A DNA stretch of 64,000 nt. Origin: Gloeocapsopsis crepidinum LEGE 06123 (lineage in GTDB: Bacteria > Cyanobacteriota > Cyanobacteriia > Cyanobacteriales > Chroococcidiopsidaceae). The notes below the pieces were generated by a model, which ran no database searches, was not told the origin of the DNA, and saw only the letters and a program-made list of their open reading frames with translations. This document shows, piece by piece, positions 27,415-36,933 of the stretch. Numbering within the stretch: the stretch's first letter is position 1; each line of letters begins with the position of its first letter. A program made the translations under genes and the position numbers. The stretch is taken from positions 20,923 to 84,922 of the forward strand of contig NZ_JADEWN010000014.1 of NCBI RefSeq assembly GCF_015207655.1, read 5' to 3'.

Positions 27415-30400
27415 ATGCAATCAAATACTATTCAAGGATTTCGGCTTTCTCCTCAACAGAAACGTCTTTGGTCATTACAAGCAAATAGTTCAGTTTATAA
27501 GACGCAGTGTGCAGTTATTATTGAAGGCAATCTTAATGTTGATTTGTTAAAGAAATCTATAGAAAAAATTACTGATAAGCATGAAATGCTTCGTACTAGG
27601 TTTCACTGCTTATCGGGTATGAAAATGCCGATAATGGTTGTAGAAAACTACAGCTTTCCTATATGGCAAGAGCTAAATTGGACAGATTGTAGCCCGCAGG
27701 AGCAATTAACAAAATTTGATTTGCTTTTTGATGAGCTAATTTATCAAGATATTAACTGGATTGGCAATTACTTTAATGTCTATTTAGTTCAATTTACTAC
27801 AAAAAAGTATATTTTAATTATTAGCTTACCTGCAATTTATGCAGATACCTGGACGCTTGCTAATGTTGTTCAAGAAATTAGCAATCTTTATCAAATTTAT
27901 CTAAAAAATCATCATAATAATCAAGAAGAGGTTGTTCAATACGTACAATTTGCAGAATGGCAAAATCAATTACTCGAAGAATCAGACGCTGAAGCAGGTA
28001 AAAATTATTGGAGTCAGGTTTCATCTTTACCCTTAAATACCTTATTACCCTTTGAAGCTAAAAAGTATCAATATACATTTTCACCAGCATCTTTAAGGCT
28101 GAGGCTTGCTCCTAATATTACAAATAAATATGCAACTACCGAGATATTTTTACTTACCTGTTGGCAAATATTGCTATGGCGATTGACAAAGCAAGCAGAT
28201 ATTACAATCGGAATGGTAGCTCGTGGTAGAGAATATGAAGAATTACATGATGCTTTAGGTTTATTTGCTAAAACTTTACCAATTCGTTGTCAATTAACTG
28301 CTGACTTGTCTTTTACAGATGTGTTGCATTTAGTTGAAAAACAAGTAGCTGACGCGGAAGAGTGGCAAGATTATTTTGTTGATGAGTGTTTGGGAGAAGA
28401 TAGCAATCGCATTGCGTTTCCGTTTGGTTTTGAATTTTCGCAATCTCCTATTTTAAGCTCTAGTGCAGCAGTTAATTTTGCAATTTATCGACAATATACT
28501 TGTATCGAACCATTTAAAATAAAATTATCCTGCATCGAAAGTAATAATTTATTCATTGACTTCAGCTACAACCAAGAATTATTTACTTTAGAAAGTATTC
28601 AACAGATAGCAGCACAATTCCAAACTTTAGTTACTAGCGCTGCTCAAAACCCAGAAACTCCCATTAGTAAGCTAGAAATATTAAGTCCTAGCGATCGCCA
28701 AAAATTGTTAGTAGATTTTAACAATACTCAAAGAGATTTTCCTCTCAATCGATGCATTCACCAAATTTTTGAAGAACAAGCTGCAAATCACCCAGACAAA
28801 ATTGCTGTTGTTTTTGAAGATGAGCAATTAACTTACGCTGAACTCAATCATAAAGCCAACCAACTCGCCCATTATTTACGCTCTTTAAAAATCGATTCAG
28901 AACAAATTGTCGGAATTTACCTGGAACGTTCCCTAGAAACAATTGTCGCTATTCTAGGTATCCTCAAGGCTGGCTATGCATATCTTGTTTTTGATGTCAA
29001 TCTGCCAGCAGAAGCAATAGCAATGCGATCGCACATTGCTGAAGTAGCATTAGTTTTAACTCAAGAGTCTTTAGCGGCAAAGTTACCAAATAACCTAACG
29101 TATCAATGTCTTGATAAAAATATTCTTCAACAAAGTCAAGAAAATCTCTCTATTCAGGTTAGTAGCGATAATTTGGTGTATGTTGTCTTTACCTCTGGCT
29201 CAACGGGTACACCCAAAGGAGTTGCCATTGAGCATCGACAACTGCTCAATTATGTATGGGGTATTTTAGAGAGATTATCTTTACCCGCAGGTGCTAGCTT
29301 TGCGACTGTTTCCACTTTCGCAGCAGATTTAGGTAACACCGCAGTTTTCTCAGCACTATGTAGCGGAGGCTGTTTGCATATAGTTGCCCAACACCGAACT
29401 ACCGACAGCAAATTACTTGCAGATTACTTTCAGCGTCATTCTGTGGATTGTTTAAAAATAGTTCCTTCGCATTTAGCTGCGTTGTTAGAGGATGGTGCTA
29501 AATCAATATTGCCATTGCAAAGATTAATTTTAGGTGGTGAAGCAGCGAGTTGGAGTTTGATTGAACAGATCCGACAATTATCACCACACTGCCATATCAT
29601 TAATCATTATGGTCCCACGGAAACTACCGTCGGGGTCATGACGTATGCCATCAGCAACGAGCAAACAATTTATACCACGGAAACAGTTCCTCTTGGTCGT
29701 CCCTTACCAAATATTCAAGCGTACGTCTTAGACGAGCAGTTGCAGCTACTACCAATTGGCGTGCCAGGAGAATTGTATATTGGTGGCGCTGGGTTAGGAC
29801 GGGGCTATCTCAATTCACCAGAATTAACAAAAGAAAAATTTATTACACATTCCTTTGGTAATTCTCCGCAAAGGCTGTATCGTACTGGTGATTTAGTTCG
29901 TTATCTGCCTGATGGCAATCTAGAGTTTTTAGGACGCATTGACAATCAGGTAAAAGTACGCGGTTTTCGCATTGAACTTGAGGAAATTGAAGTTGTTCTT
30001 AGCCAACACCACCAAATACAACAAGCTGTTGTTGCCCTCCAGGAAGACAAGCCAGGGGATAAACGCTTAATTGCTTACTTAGTCACCAAGCCAAATCAAC
30101 AACTCAGTATTGATGAACTGCGGCAGTTTTTACAACAGAAATTGCCTGAATATATGCTGCCTTCAGGTTTTGTGTTGCTGAAAAAGCTACCTCTCACTGC
30201 AAATGGTAAAGTCAACCGCCAAGCATTACCCGCGCCAGAACGACAATTAGAATCAGCGACAATTGTTGCTCCTAGAACTCCGGTTGAAGAAGTACTGACT
30301 GGAATCTGGGCAGAAATCCTCGGTGTCAAACTAGGGATCTATGATAACTTCTTTACATTAGGCGGTCATTCGCTCTTAGCAACTCAGGTTATTTCCCGCT

Positions 30401-33400
30401 TACGCAAAGTTTTTGAGATCGATTTACCTTTACGCCAGTTGTTTGAAACGCCTACAGTTGCAGAGATTGCTACCCATATAGAAACAGCCATGCGGGCGGG
30501 GGTAACACCAGATACATCACCACTGGTACGAGATCCCAAATTACCCCTCTCCTTTGCCCAGCAACGCTTATGGTTTTTAGACCAATTCAATCCTCAGAGT
30601 CCTTTTTATAGCCTACCTCGTACGGTTCGTCTGACTGGAAACTTAAATGTCGATGCATTTCACGCCAGTATCAACGAGATCGTGCGCCGTCATGAAGCTT
30701 TGCGGACAAACTTTATCAGCGTTGACGGAGAACCAGTACAGCAGATTGCTGCCTCAATGCACGTACCTTTGCCTATTATCGACTTGCGCGAGTTTCCAGA
30801 ACCAATACGGGAAGAAAAAGCCAAACAACTAGCACTTACCGAAGCTCAAAAAGGATTTGACTTGAGTGCAGATCCTCTACTGCGGGTGACTTTATTACGC
30901 ATGGCAGAGGATGAACATATTTTACTGTTCGCCATGCACCATATCATTTCCGATGGCTGGTCAATTGGGATATTAATTAATGAGCTAACAACTCTGTATC
31001 AAGCCTTCAGTGCAGGTAAACCTTCGCCATTACCTGAACTACTCATTCAGTATGCAGATTTTGCCACCTGGCAACACCGCTGGCTGCAAACTGAACTTGA
31101 GCCACAACTGAATTATTGGCAGCAACAACTCGCAGACATTACACCCCTACAATTGCCTACCGACTTACCTCGCCCAGCAGTCCAAAGCTTTCGCGGTGCC
31201 ACCACAACTATATCACTCTCACCTGAACTCACTAGCGCACTCCAAGCCTTAAGCCGTCGTCAAGGCGTGACTCTGTTCATGACATTACTCGCGGCGTTCC
31301 AGACGTTGCTATATCGCTACAGCGGGCAAAGTGATATTGCTGTTGGTTCACCAATTGCGAATCGTAACCGCGTGGAAATTGAGCCATTAATCGGCTTTTT
31401 TGCGAACACCTTAGTTTTAAGAAGCAACGTTGTTGGAACTCTTAGCTTTGCAGATTTGCTGCAACAAGTGCGACAAATGACGTTAGCAGCGTATACGCAT
31501 CAAGATTTACCGTTCGAGTACTTAGTCGCGCAACTGCAACCCGATCGCAGCCTCGATCGCAACCCACTATTTCAGGTGATGTTTGCACTGCAAAGTGCGG
31601 CGGTTGAACTCAACTTACCAGGTTTAAGTGTAAGTGTACTCGAATGCGATCGCACTTCGGCAATCTTCGATTTAAGTCTATCACTGCAAGAAACTGATTC
31701 CGGACTATCGGGCAGTTTAGAATACAACACTGACTTGTTTCATGCGGAAACGATCGCGCGGATGGTGGAACACTTTGAGATTTTGCTAGAAGAAATTGTG
31801 GCAAATCCGCAGCAACACCTGAAGAGTTTACCCCTGCTGAGTCGCGCCGAACAACACCAATTACTCGTCGAGTGGAACAACACGCACGTAGATTATCCCC
31901 TCAATAAGTGCATTCACGAGTTGTTTGCCGCACAAGTCGAAAAAACACCAGATGCTTTAGCGGTGGTTTGCGGTGAAAATCTTAGCTATCGCGAACTCGA
32001 TCGCCAAGCTAATTGTTTAGCGCAGTATTTACAAACATTAGGTGTTAAACCAGAATTAGTTGGTCTTTGCGTTGAGCGTTCCTTAGATATGGTTGTGGGG
32101 ATGATGGCAATCCTCAAAGCAGGTGGGGCTTATGTTCCCTTAGATCCAGCTTATCCTCAAGAACGTCTAGCCTATATTGTAGAAGATGCAAAGCTGACAG
32201 TCATACTGACTCAGACGCACTTACACTCAAAACTACCTCCGCATCAAGCACAGATAATCTGTCTGGATAGTGATGAGATAAATTATCAGGCTGACATAGA
32301 GTATTCTAGCGATCGCGTTAACGCTGAAAATCTAGCTTATGTTATCTACACTTCTGGTTCCACAGGAAAGCCCAAGGGAGTTTTAGTTAGTCATCGCGCT
32401 TTAGTCAACCATAGCCTTGCAGTCGCGCAAGCTTACCAACTGCAACCGCAGGATCGAGTTTTACAATTTGCTTCAATCAGTTTTGATGTTGCAGCCGAAG
32501 AAATTTTTGCATCTTGGTTGAGTGGCGCAACTGTTGTCATTCGCACTGAACAAATATCAAGTTTTGCCAATTTCCAGCAATTCTTATCACAGCAAAAACT
32601 CTCCGTCCTCAATTTACCAACGGCTTATTGGCACGAGTGGGTATCCTATCTGCAATTTACGAACACTTCCTTACCTTCTACAGTGCGCTTAGTCATTGTT
32701 GGAACCGAACAAGCATCATCAGAAAAACTTGCACTTTGGCAAAAAATTGCAAGTCAAAACGTCCGGTGGTTAAATGCCTATGGACCAACCGAAGCAACAA
32801 TTGGCGTGACAGTCTACGAAGCCAATACCTATACAGAGCAAGCTCATGCTTACGTACCCGTTGGTCGTCCAATTGCCAACACCCAAATCTATATCCTTGA
32901 CCAACATCTCAATCCTACACCTGTAGGAATTCCTGGCGAATTATACATCGGTGGTGCTTGTTTGGCAAAGGGTTATCTCAATCAACCAAAACTGACGCTT
33001 GAGAAATTTATTCCCAATCCTTTTAGCCGCGAACCAGATGCTTGTTTGTACAAAACTGGTGATGTCGCTCGCTACCTACCCGATGGAAATATTGAACTCA
33101 TCGGACGCATTGACGATCAAGTAAAAATTCGTGGTTTTCGCATTGAATTAGGAGAGATTCGGGCTGTACTGCAACAGCATCCAGATGTATCGGTAGCAGT
33201 TGTCCAGCCCCAAGCAGATATTGCTAATGGCAAACGCTTAGTTGCCTACATTGTACCAAACCGAGATATAGATACTGCTGAATTACGTCGTTATCTGCAA
33301 CAAAAATTACCCGACTACATGGTTCCGTGGGCATTTGTACTGTTAGACAGTCTACCATTAACACCCAACGGTAAATTAGACCTTCAAGCACTGCCAGCAC

Positions 33401-36400
33401 CACAGATAGAACGTAGCTCAACTCTACCCAAAACTGCGGCTGAGGAAGTTGTTGCAGATGTTTGGAAACAAGTTCTCAATCTCGAACAAGTGGGCATTCA
33501 AGACAACTTTTTTGAGTTAGGCGGACATTCATTACTCGCGACACAAGTCACTTCCCGCCTGAGTAGAATTTTTCAAATCGAATTTCCTATCCGTTGCTTG
33601 TTTGAGGCTCCTACTATTGAAGGTTTGGTAGAGGCATTAGCAAAACTTGGTAATGGGCAAGATATTGAAAAAATTGCTCAAACGATCAAAGCCCAACCAC
33701 AACAAATAGAGACAGCAACACAGATTATTCCCAGGAGAAATACTGATTCTTGTCCACTTTCGTTTGCTCAAGCGCGGCTCTGGTTTCTTAACCAACTAGG
33801 GACAGATAGTGCTTACAACATCTTTGAAGCAGTATGTCTCAAGGGTTGGCTCGATATTGAGATATTACAACAGAGCTTCAATGAAATCCTCTGCCGTCAC
33901 GAAGTTTTAAGGACAAGCTTTGCACTTGTTGACGGTCAACCTGTACAGATCATTGCTCCTACTTTAAGCTTAACGATTTCAGTTGTAGACCTGCGGCATT
34001 TACCCAACAGCGAAAAAGCAGCAGAAGTTAAACGCCTTGCAAAATCGGAAGCTCAATGCCCCTTTAATTTAGCGCAAGCCCCATTGTTGCGAGTAACCCT
34101 ACTTAAATTGGGTGAAACCGAGCATGTGGTGTTATTAACTATGCACCATATCATTGCAGATGGATGGTCAATTGGGATTTTAATTAATGAACTCACAACT
34201 CTATATCAAGCCTTCAGTGCAGGTAAACCTTCGCCATTAACTGAACTACCGATTCAGTATGCAGATTTTGCCACCTGGCAACACCACTGGCTACAAAGTG
34301 AACTTGAGCCACAACTGAATTATTGGCAGCAACAACTCGCAGACATCACACCACTGCAACTACCTACCGACTTACCCCGCCCAGCAGTCCAAAGCTTTCG
34401 CGGTGCAACGACAACTGTTTCGCTATCACCCGCACTCACGGCGGCACTCCAAGCCTTAAGTCGTCGTCAAGGCGTAACTTTATTCATGACATTACTCGCG
34501 GCGTTCCAGACGTTGCTATATCGCTACAGCGGGCAAAGTGATATTGCTGTTGGTTCACCAATTGCGAATCGTAACCGCGTGGAAATTGAGCCATTAATCG
34601 GCTTTTTTGTCAATACCTTGGTGTTGCGCAGTTATCTGACAAGCAACCAAAGCTTTGCAGATTTGCTGCAACAAGTGCGACAAATGACGTTAGCAGCGTA
34701 TACGCATCAAGATTTACCGTTCGAGTACTTAGTCGCGCAACTGCAACCCGATCGCAGCCTGGATCGCAATCCACTATTTCAGGTGATGTTTGCCTTGCAA
34801 AATGCAGCGGTTGAACTCAAGTTACCAGATTTGAATTTGAGTGTGCTGGAATGCGATCGCACTTCGGCAATCTTCGATTTAAGTCTATCACTGCAAGAAA
34901 CTGATTCCGGACTACGAGGAGGTTTGCAGTACAATACCGACTTATTCCACGCTGAGACAATTGCGCGGATGGTGGAACACTTTGAGATTTTGTTAGAAGG
35001 AATTGTGGCAAATCCGCAGCAAGAGATTAAAAGTTTACCCCTGCTGAGTCGCGCCGAACAACACCGATTACTCGTCGAGTGGAACGATACGAAAATCGAT
35101 TATCAACAAAACTCTTGTATTCACGAGTTATTTGCCGCACAAGTCGAACAAACACCCAATGCAGTAGCAGTTATCTTTGAGAATCAACAATTAACCTACC
35201 GAGAACTCAACGAACGTGCCAATCAACTCGCGCACTACTTGCAAAAACTGGGAGTCAAACCAGAGGTTTTAGTTGGCGTCTGTCTAGAACGTTCCTTAGA
35301 AATGGCGATCGCCCTCTTAGGTATCTTGAAAGCGGGTGGCGCTTATGTACCTCTAGACCCTGACTATCCACCAGAACGCCTAGCTTTTATGCTAGCAGAT
35401 TCACAAACACCAGTTTTATTAACTCAACAACAACTGCTGACCAGATTTCCCGAACATCATTGTCTTTGTCTAGATACGGATTGGCAGGCGATCGCACAAG
35501 AAAGCTTAGAAAATCCTGTTGCGAGCGTCACCCTCGATAATTTAGCGTATACAATCTATACCTCTGGCTCTACAGGCAAGCCCAAGGGAGCAATGAATAC
35601 CCACAAGGGTATCAGTAATCGTTTGTTGTGGATGCAAGCTGCATTGCAATTAACACCCAGCGATCGAGTTTTACAAAAGACTTCGTTTAGTTTTGATGTT
35701 TCTGTTTGGGAATTTTTCTTACCTTTATTAACCGGAGCAAGTCTTGTTTTAGCAAAACCTGGCGGTCATCGCGATAGTGTTTATCTAGCCGAATTAATTA
35801 CCCAGCAACAAATTACAACACTTCACTTTGTTCCCTCAATGCTGCAAGTGTTTCTGCAATCAGGATTAGAATGCCATAGCTTGAAAAATGTCATTTGCAG
35901 TGGTGAGGCGCTTGACTATGAACTGCAAGAAAAATTCTTTGAGCATTGCAATGCAAAACTATATAACCTTTATGGTCCTACTGAAGCATCAATTGATGTT
36001 ACCTGGTGGATTTGCCAACCAGATCAAATGCGGATTGTTCCTATCGGTTCTCCCATTGCAAATACGCAAATCTATATAGTCGATCGCTACTTGCAACCTG
36101 TTCCGATTGGCGTTCCTGGTGAGTTACACATTGGCGGTGTGGGATTAGCCAGGGGTTATTGGCAACGACCCGATTTAACCGCCGAGAAGTTTATTCCCAA
36201 TCCTTTCAGTACAGAACCAGGTGACTATTTATACAAGACTGGAGATTTGGCTCGCTATCTACCCGATGGCAATATTGAATACCTCGGACGAATTGACGAT
36301 CAGGTAAAAATTCGCGGTTTTCGCATTGAATTAGGAGAAATTGCCGCGCAGTTGAATCAGCATCCGCCAGTGCAGCAGGCGATCGCGATCGCTCGACAAG

Positions 36401-36933
36401 GTGACATCGTTGCCTATGTAGCTTCCCAAACCCACGAGACGCTGACAAGTAAAGAATTGCGTCACTTTTTGCAGGAGAAGTTACCGCAATATATGCTACC
36501 TTCTGCGTTTGTCATTTTACCAGAATTCCCACTCACGCCCAATGGCAAACTCGATCGCAAAGTTTTACCCGCGCCAGAAGTGAGACGTTCGGATTTAGAA
36601 ACCTATGTAGTGCCACAAACTGATTGGGAAAAAGCAATTGCCCAAGTGTGGAGAAAAGTTCTGAATCTTGAGCAAATAAGTATCGATGATAACTTCTTTG
36701 AATTGGGAGGTCATTCGTTACTTTTGGCGCAGGTTCATAGCCAATTGCGTGAAATGATTACAGTCGATTTTTCAATACTCGATATGTTTAGGTATCCCAC
36801 AATTAGGTTGCTAGCAGAGTATTTAAATCAAACAACAGTGGAAATCAGGGATATTTCAACTGAAAAAATAGCTGCTGGTAAAGCACAGCAAAGAAAACGC
36901 TTACAAAAAATTAAAAATATTAATTATGAATAA
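27415..36933 (+). CDS. Tri-modular NRPS: I-A(Asp)-PCP-C-A(X)-PCP-C-A(Ser)-PCP
   Basis: 3172 residues from the ATG at 27415, preferred over an in-frame TTG at 27403 because MQSNTIQGFRLSPQQKR matches the start of the paralogue at 45305. Residues 1-430 form a degenerate C-like domain: SLPAIYAD (137-144) stands where HHxxxDG should be. Module 1: A code D-L-T-K-I-G-H-V-G (Asp), PCP Ser986. Module 2: active C (HHIISDG), A code D-V-E-N-I-G-A-I-G, which I cannot assign (Glu at the third position hints at a cationic side chain), PCP Ser2039. Module 3: active C (HHIIADG), A code D-V-W-H-I-S-L-I-D (Ser), PCP Ser3101. There are no epimerase domains. The gene overlaps the next PKS gene by 8 bases. The first Asp is presumably hydroxylated by the preceding fusion protein. 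Confidence 0.92.
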   Translation: MQSNTIQGFRLSPQQKRLWSLQANSSVYKTQCAVIIEGNLNVDLLKKSIEKITDKHEMLRTRFHCLSGMKMPIMVVENYSFPIWQELNWTDCSPQEQLTKFDLLFDELIYQDINWIGNYFNVYLVQFTTKKYILIISLPAIYADTWTLANVVQEISNLYQIYLKNHHNNQEEVVQYVQFAEWQNQLLEESDAEAGKNYWSQVSSLPLNTLLPFEAKKYQYTFSPASLRLRLAPNITNKYATTEIFLLTCWQILLWRLTKQADITIGMVARGREYEELHDALGLFAKTLPIRCQLTADLSFTDVLHLVEKQVADAEEWQDYFVDECLGEDSNRIAFPFGFEFSQSPILSSSAAVNFAIYRQYTCIEPFKIKLSCIESNNLFIDFSYNQELFTLESIQQIAAQFQTLVTSAAQNPETPISKLEILSPSDRQKLLVDFNNTQRDFPLNRCIHQIFEEQAANHPDKIAVVFEDEQLTYAELNHKANQLAHYLRSLKIDSEQIVGIYLERSLETIVAILGILKAGYAYLVFDVNLPAEAIAMRSHIAEVALVLTQESLAAKLPNNLTYQCLDKNILQQSQENLSIQVSSDNLVYVVFTSGSTGTPKGVAIEHRQLLNYVWGILERLSLPAGASFATVSTFAADLGNTAVFSALCSGGCLHIVAQHRTTDSKLLADYFQRHSVDCLKIVPSHLAALLEDGAKSILPLQRLILGGEAASWSLIEQIRQLSPHCHIINHYGPTETTVGVMTYAISNEQTIYTTETVPLGRPLPNIQAYVLDEQLQLLPIGVPGELYIGGAGLGRGYLNSPELTKEKFITHSFGNSPQRLYRTGDLVRYLPDGNLEFLGRIDNQVKVRGFRIELEEIEVVLSQHHQIQQAVVALQEDKPGDKRLIAYLVTKPNQQLSIDELRQFLQQKLPEYMLPSGFVLLKKLPLTANGKVNRQALPAPERQLESATIVAPRTPVEEVLTGIWAEILGVKLGIYDNFFTLGGHSLLATQVISRLRKVFEIDLPLRQLFETPTVAEIATHIETAMRAGVTPDTSPLVRDPKLPLSFAQQRLWFLDQFNPQSPFYSLPRTVRLTGNLNVDAFHASINEIVRRHEALRTNFISVDGEPVQQIAASMHVPLPIIDLREFPEPIREEKAKQLALTEAQKGFDLSADPLLRVTLLRMAEDEHILLFAMHHIISDGWSIGILINELTTLYQAFSAGKPSPLPELLIQYADFATWQHRWLQTELEPQLNYWQQQLADITPLQLPTDLPRPAVQSFRGATTTISLSPELTSALQALSRRQGVTLFMTLLAAFQTLLYRYSGQSDIAVGSPIANRNRVEIEPLIGFFANTLVLRSNVVGTLSFADLLQQVRQMTLAAYTHQDLPFEYLVAQLQPDRSLDRNPLFQVMFALQSAAVELNLPGLSVSVLECDRTSAIFDLSLSLQETDSGLSGSLEYNTDLFHAETIARMVEHFEILLEEIVANPQQHLKSLPLLSRAEQHQLLVEWNNTHVDYPLNKCIHELFAAQVEKTPDALAVVCGENLSYRELDRQANCLAQYLQTLGVKPELVGLCVERSLDMVVGMMAILKAGGAYVPLDPAYPQERLAYIVEDAKLTVILTQTHLHSKLPPHQAQIICLDSDEINYQADIEYSSDRVNAENLAYVIYTSGSTGKPKGVLVSHRALVNHSLAVAQAYQLQPQDRVLQFASISFDVAAEEIFASWLSGATVVIRTEQISSFANFQQFLSQQKLSVLNLPTAYWHEWVSYLQFTNTSLPSTVRLVIVGTEQASSEKLALWQKIASQNVRWLNAYGPTEATIGVTVYEANTYTEQAHAYVPVGRPIANTQIYILDQHLNPTPVGIPGELYIGGACLAKGYLNQPKLTLEKFIPNPFSREPDACLYKTGDVARYLPDGNIELIGRIDDQVKIRGFRIELGEIRAVLQQHPDVSVAVVQPQADIANGKRLVAYIVPNRDIDTAELRRYLQQKLPDYMVPWAFVLLDSLPLTPNGKLDLQALPAPQIERSSTLPKTAAEEVVADVWKQVLNLEQVGIQDNFFELGGHSLLATQVTSRLSRIFQIEFPIRCLFEAPTIEGLVEALAKLGNGQDIEKIAQTIKAQPQQIETATQIIPRRNTDSCPLSFAQARLWFLNQLGTDSAYNIFEAVCLKGWLDIEILQQSFNEILCRHEVLRTSFALVDGQPVQIIAPTLSLTISVVDLRHLPNSEKAAEVKRLAKSEAQCPFNLAQAPLLRVTLLKLGETEHVVLLTMHHIIADGWSIGILINELTTLYQAFSAGKPSPLTELPIQYADFATWQHHWLQSELEPQLNYWQQQLADITPLQLPTDLPRPAVQSFRGATTTVSLSPALTAALQALSRRQGVTLFMTLLAAFQTLLYRYSGQSDIAVGSPIANRNRVEIEPLIGFFVNTLVLRSYLTSNQSFADLLQQVRQMTLAAYTHQDLPFEYLVAQLQPDRSLDRNPLFQVMFALQNAAVELKLPDLNLSVLECDRTSAIFDLSLSLQETDSGLRGGLQYNTDLFHAETIARMVEHFEILLEGIVANPQQEIKSLPLLSRAEQHRLLVEWNDTKIDYQQNSCIHELFAAQVEQTPNAVAVIFENQQLTYRELNERANQLAHYLQKLGVKPEVLVGVCLERSLEMAIALLGILKAGGAYVPLDPDYPPERLAFMLADSQTPVLLTQQQLLTRFPEHHCLCLDTDWQAIAQESLENPVASVTLDNLAYTIYTSGSTGKPKGAMNTHKGISNRLLWMQAALQLTPSDRVLQKTSFSFDVSVWEFFLPLLTGASLVLAKPGGHRDSVYLAELITQQQITTLHFVPSMLQVFLQSGLECHSLKNVICSGEALDYELQEKFFEHCNAKLYNLYGPTEASIDVTWWICQPDQMRIVPIGSPIANTQIYIVDRYLQPVPIGVPGELHIGGVGLARGYWQRPDLTAEKFIPNPFSTEPGDYLYKTGDLARYLPDGNIEYLGRIDDQVKIRGFRIELGEIAAQLNQHPPVQQAIAIARQGDIVAYVASQTHETLTSKELRHFLQEKLPQYMLPSAFVILPEFPLTPNGKLDRKVLPAPEVRRSDLETYVVPQTDWEKAIAQVWRKVLNLEQISIDDNFFELGGHSLLLAQVHSQLREMITVDFSILDMFRYPTIRLLAEYLNQTTVEIRDISTEKIAAGKAQQRKRLQKIKNINYE
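30934..31878 (+). repeat. Intragenic near-identical repeat, copy 1 (C domain of module 2)
   Basis: This 945-base stretch, from the HHIISDG codons to the C-A linker, recurs at 34141-35085 at a constant offset of 3207 bases with no indel. One run of about 125 bases (31277-31402) is identical. Shorter divergent patches, such as the one around 31425-31445, interrupt the match. Confidence 0.85.
34141..35085 (+). repeat. Intragenic near-identical repeat, copy 2 (C domain of module 3)
   Basis: Second copy of the 945-base repeat. Both copies encode DLPFEYLVAQLQPDRSLDRN and AVGSPIANRNRVEIEPLIGF identically. The surrounding A domains are much less alike, so the match reflects local duplication or gene conversion. 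Confidence 0.85.

Noticed and set aside
27415..28700. Degenerate C-like domain as a heterocyclisation (Cy) domain
   Set aside because: Cy domains carry DxxxxDxxS at the active-site motif. Here it is SLPAIYAD, and the A domain codes for Asp rather than Cys, Ser or Thr.
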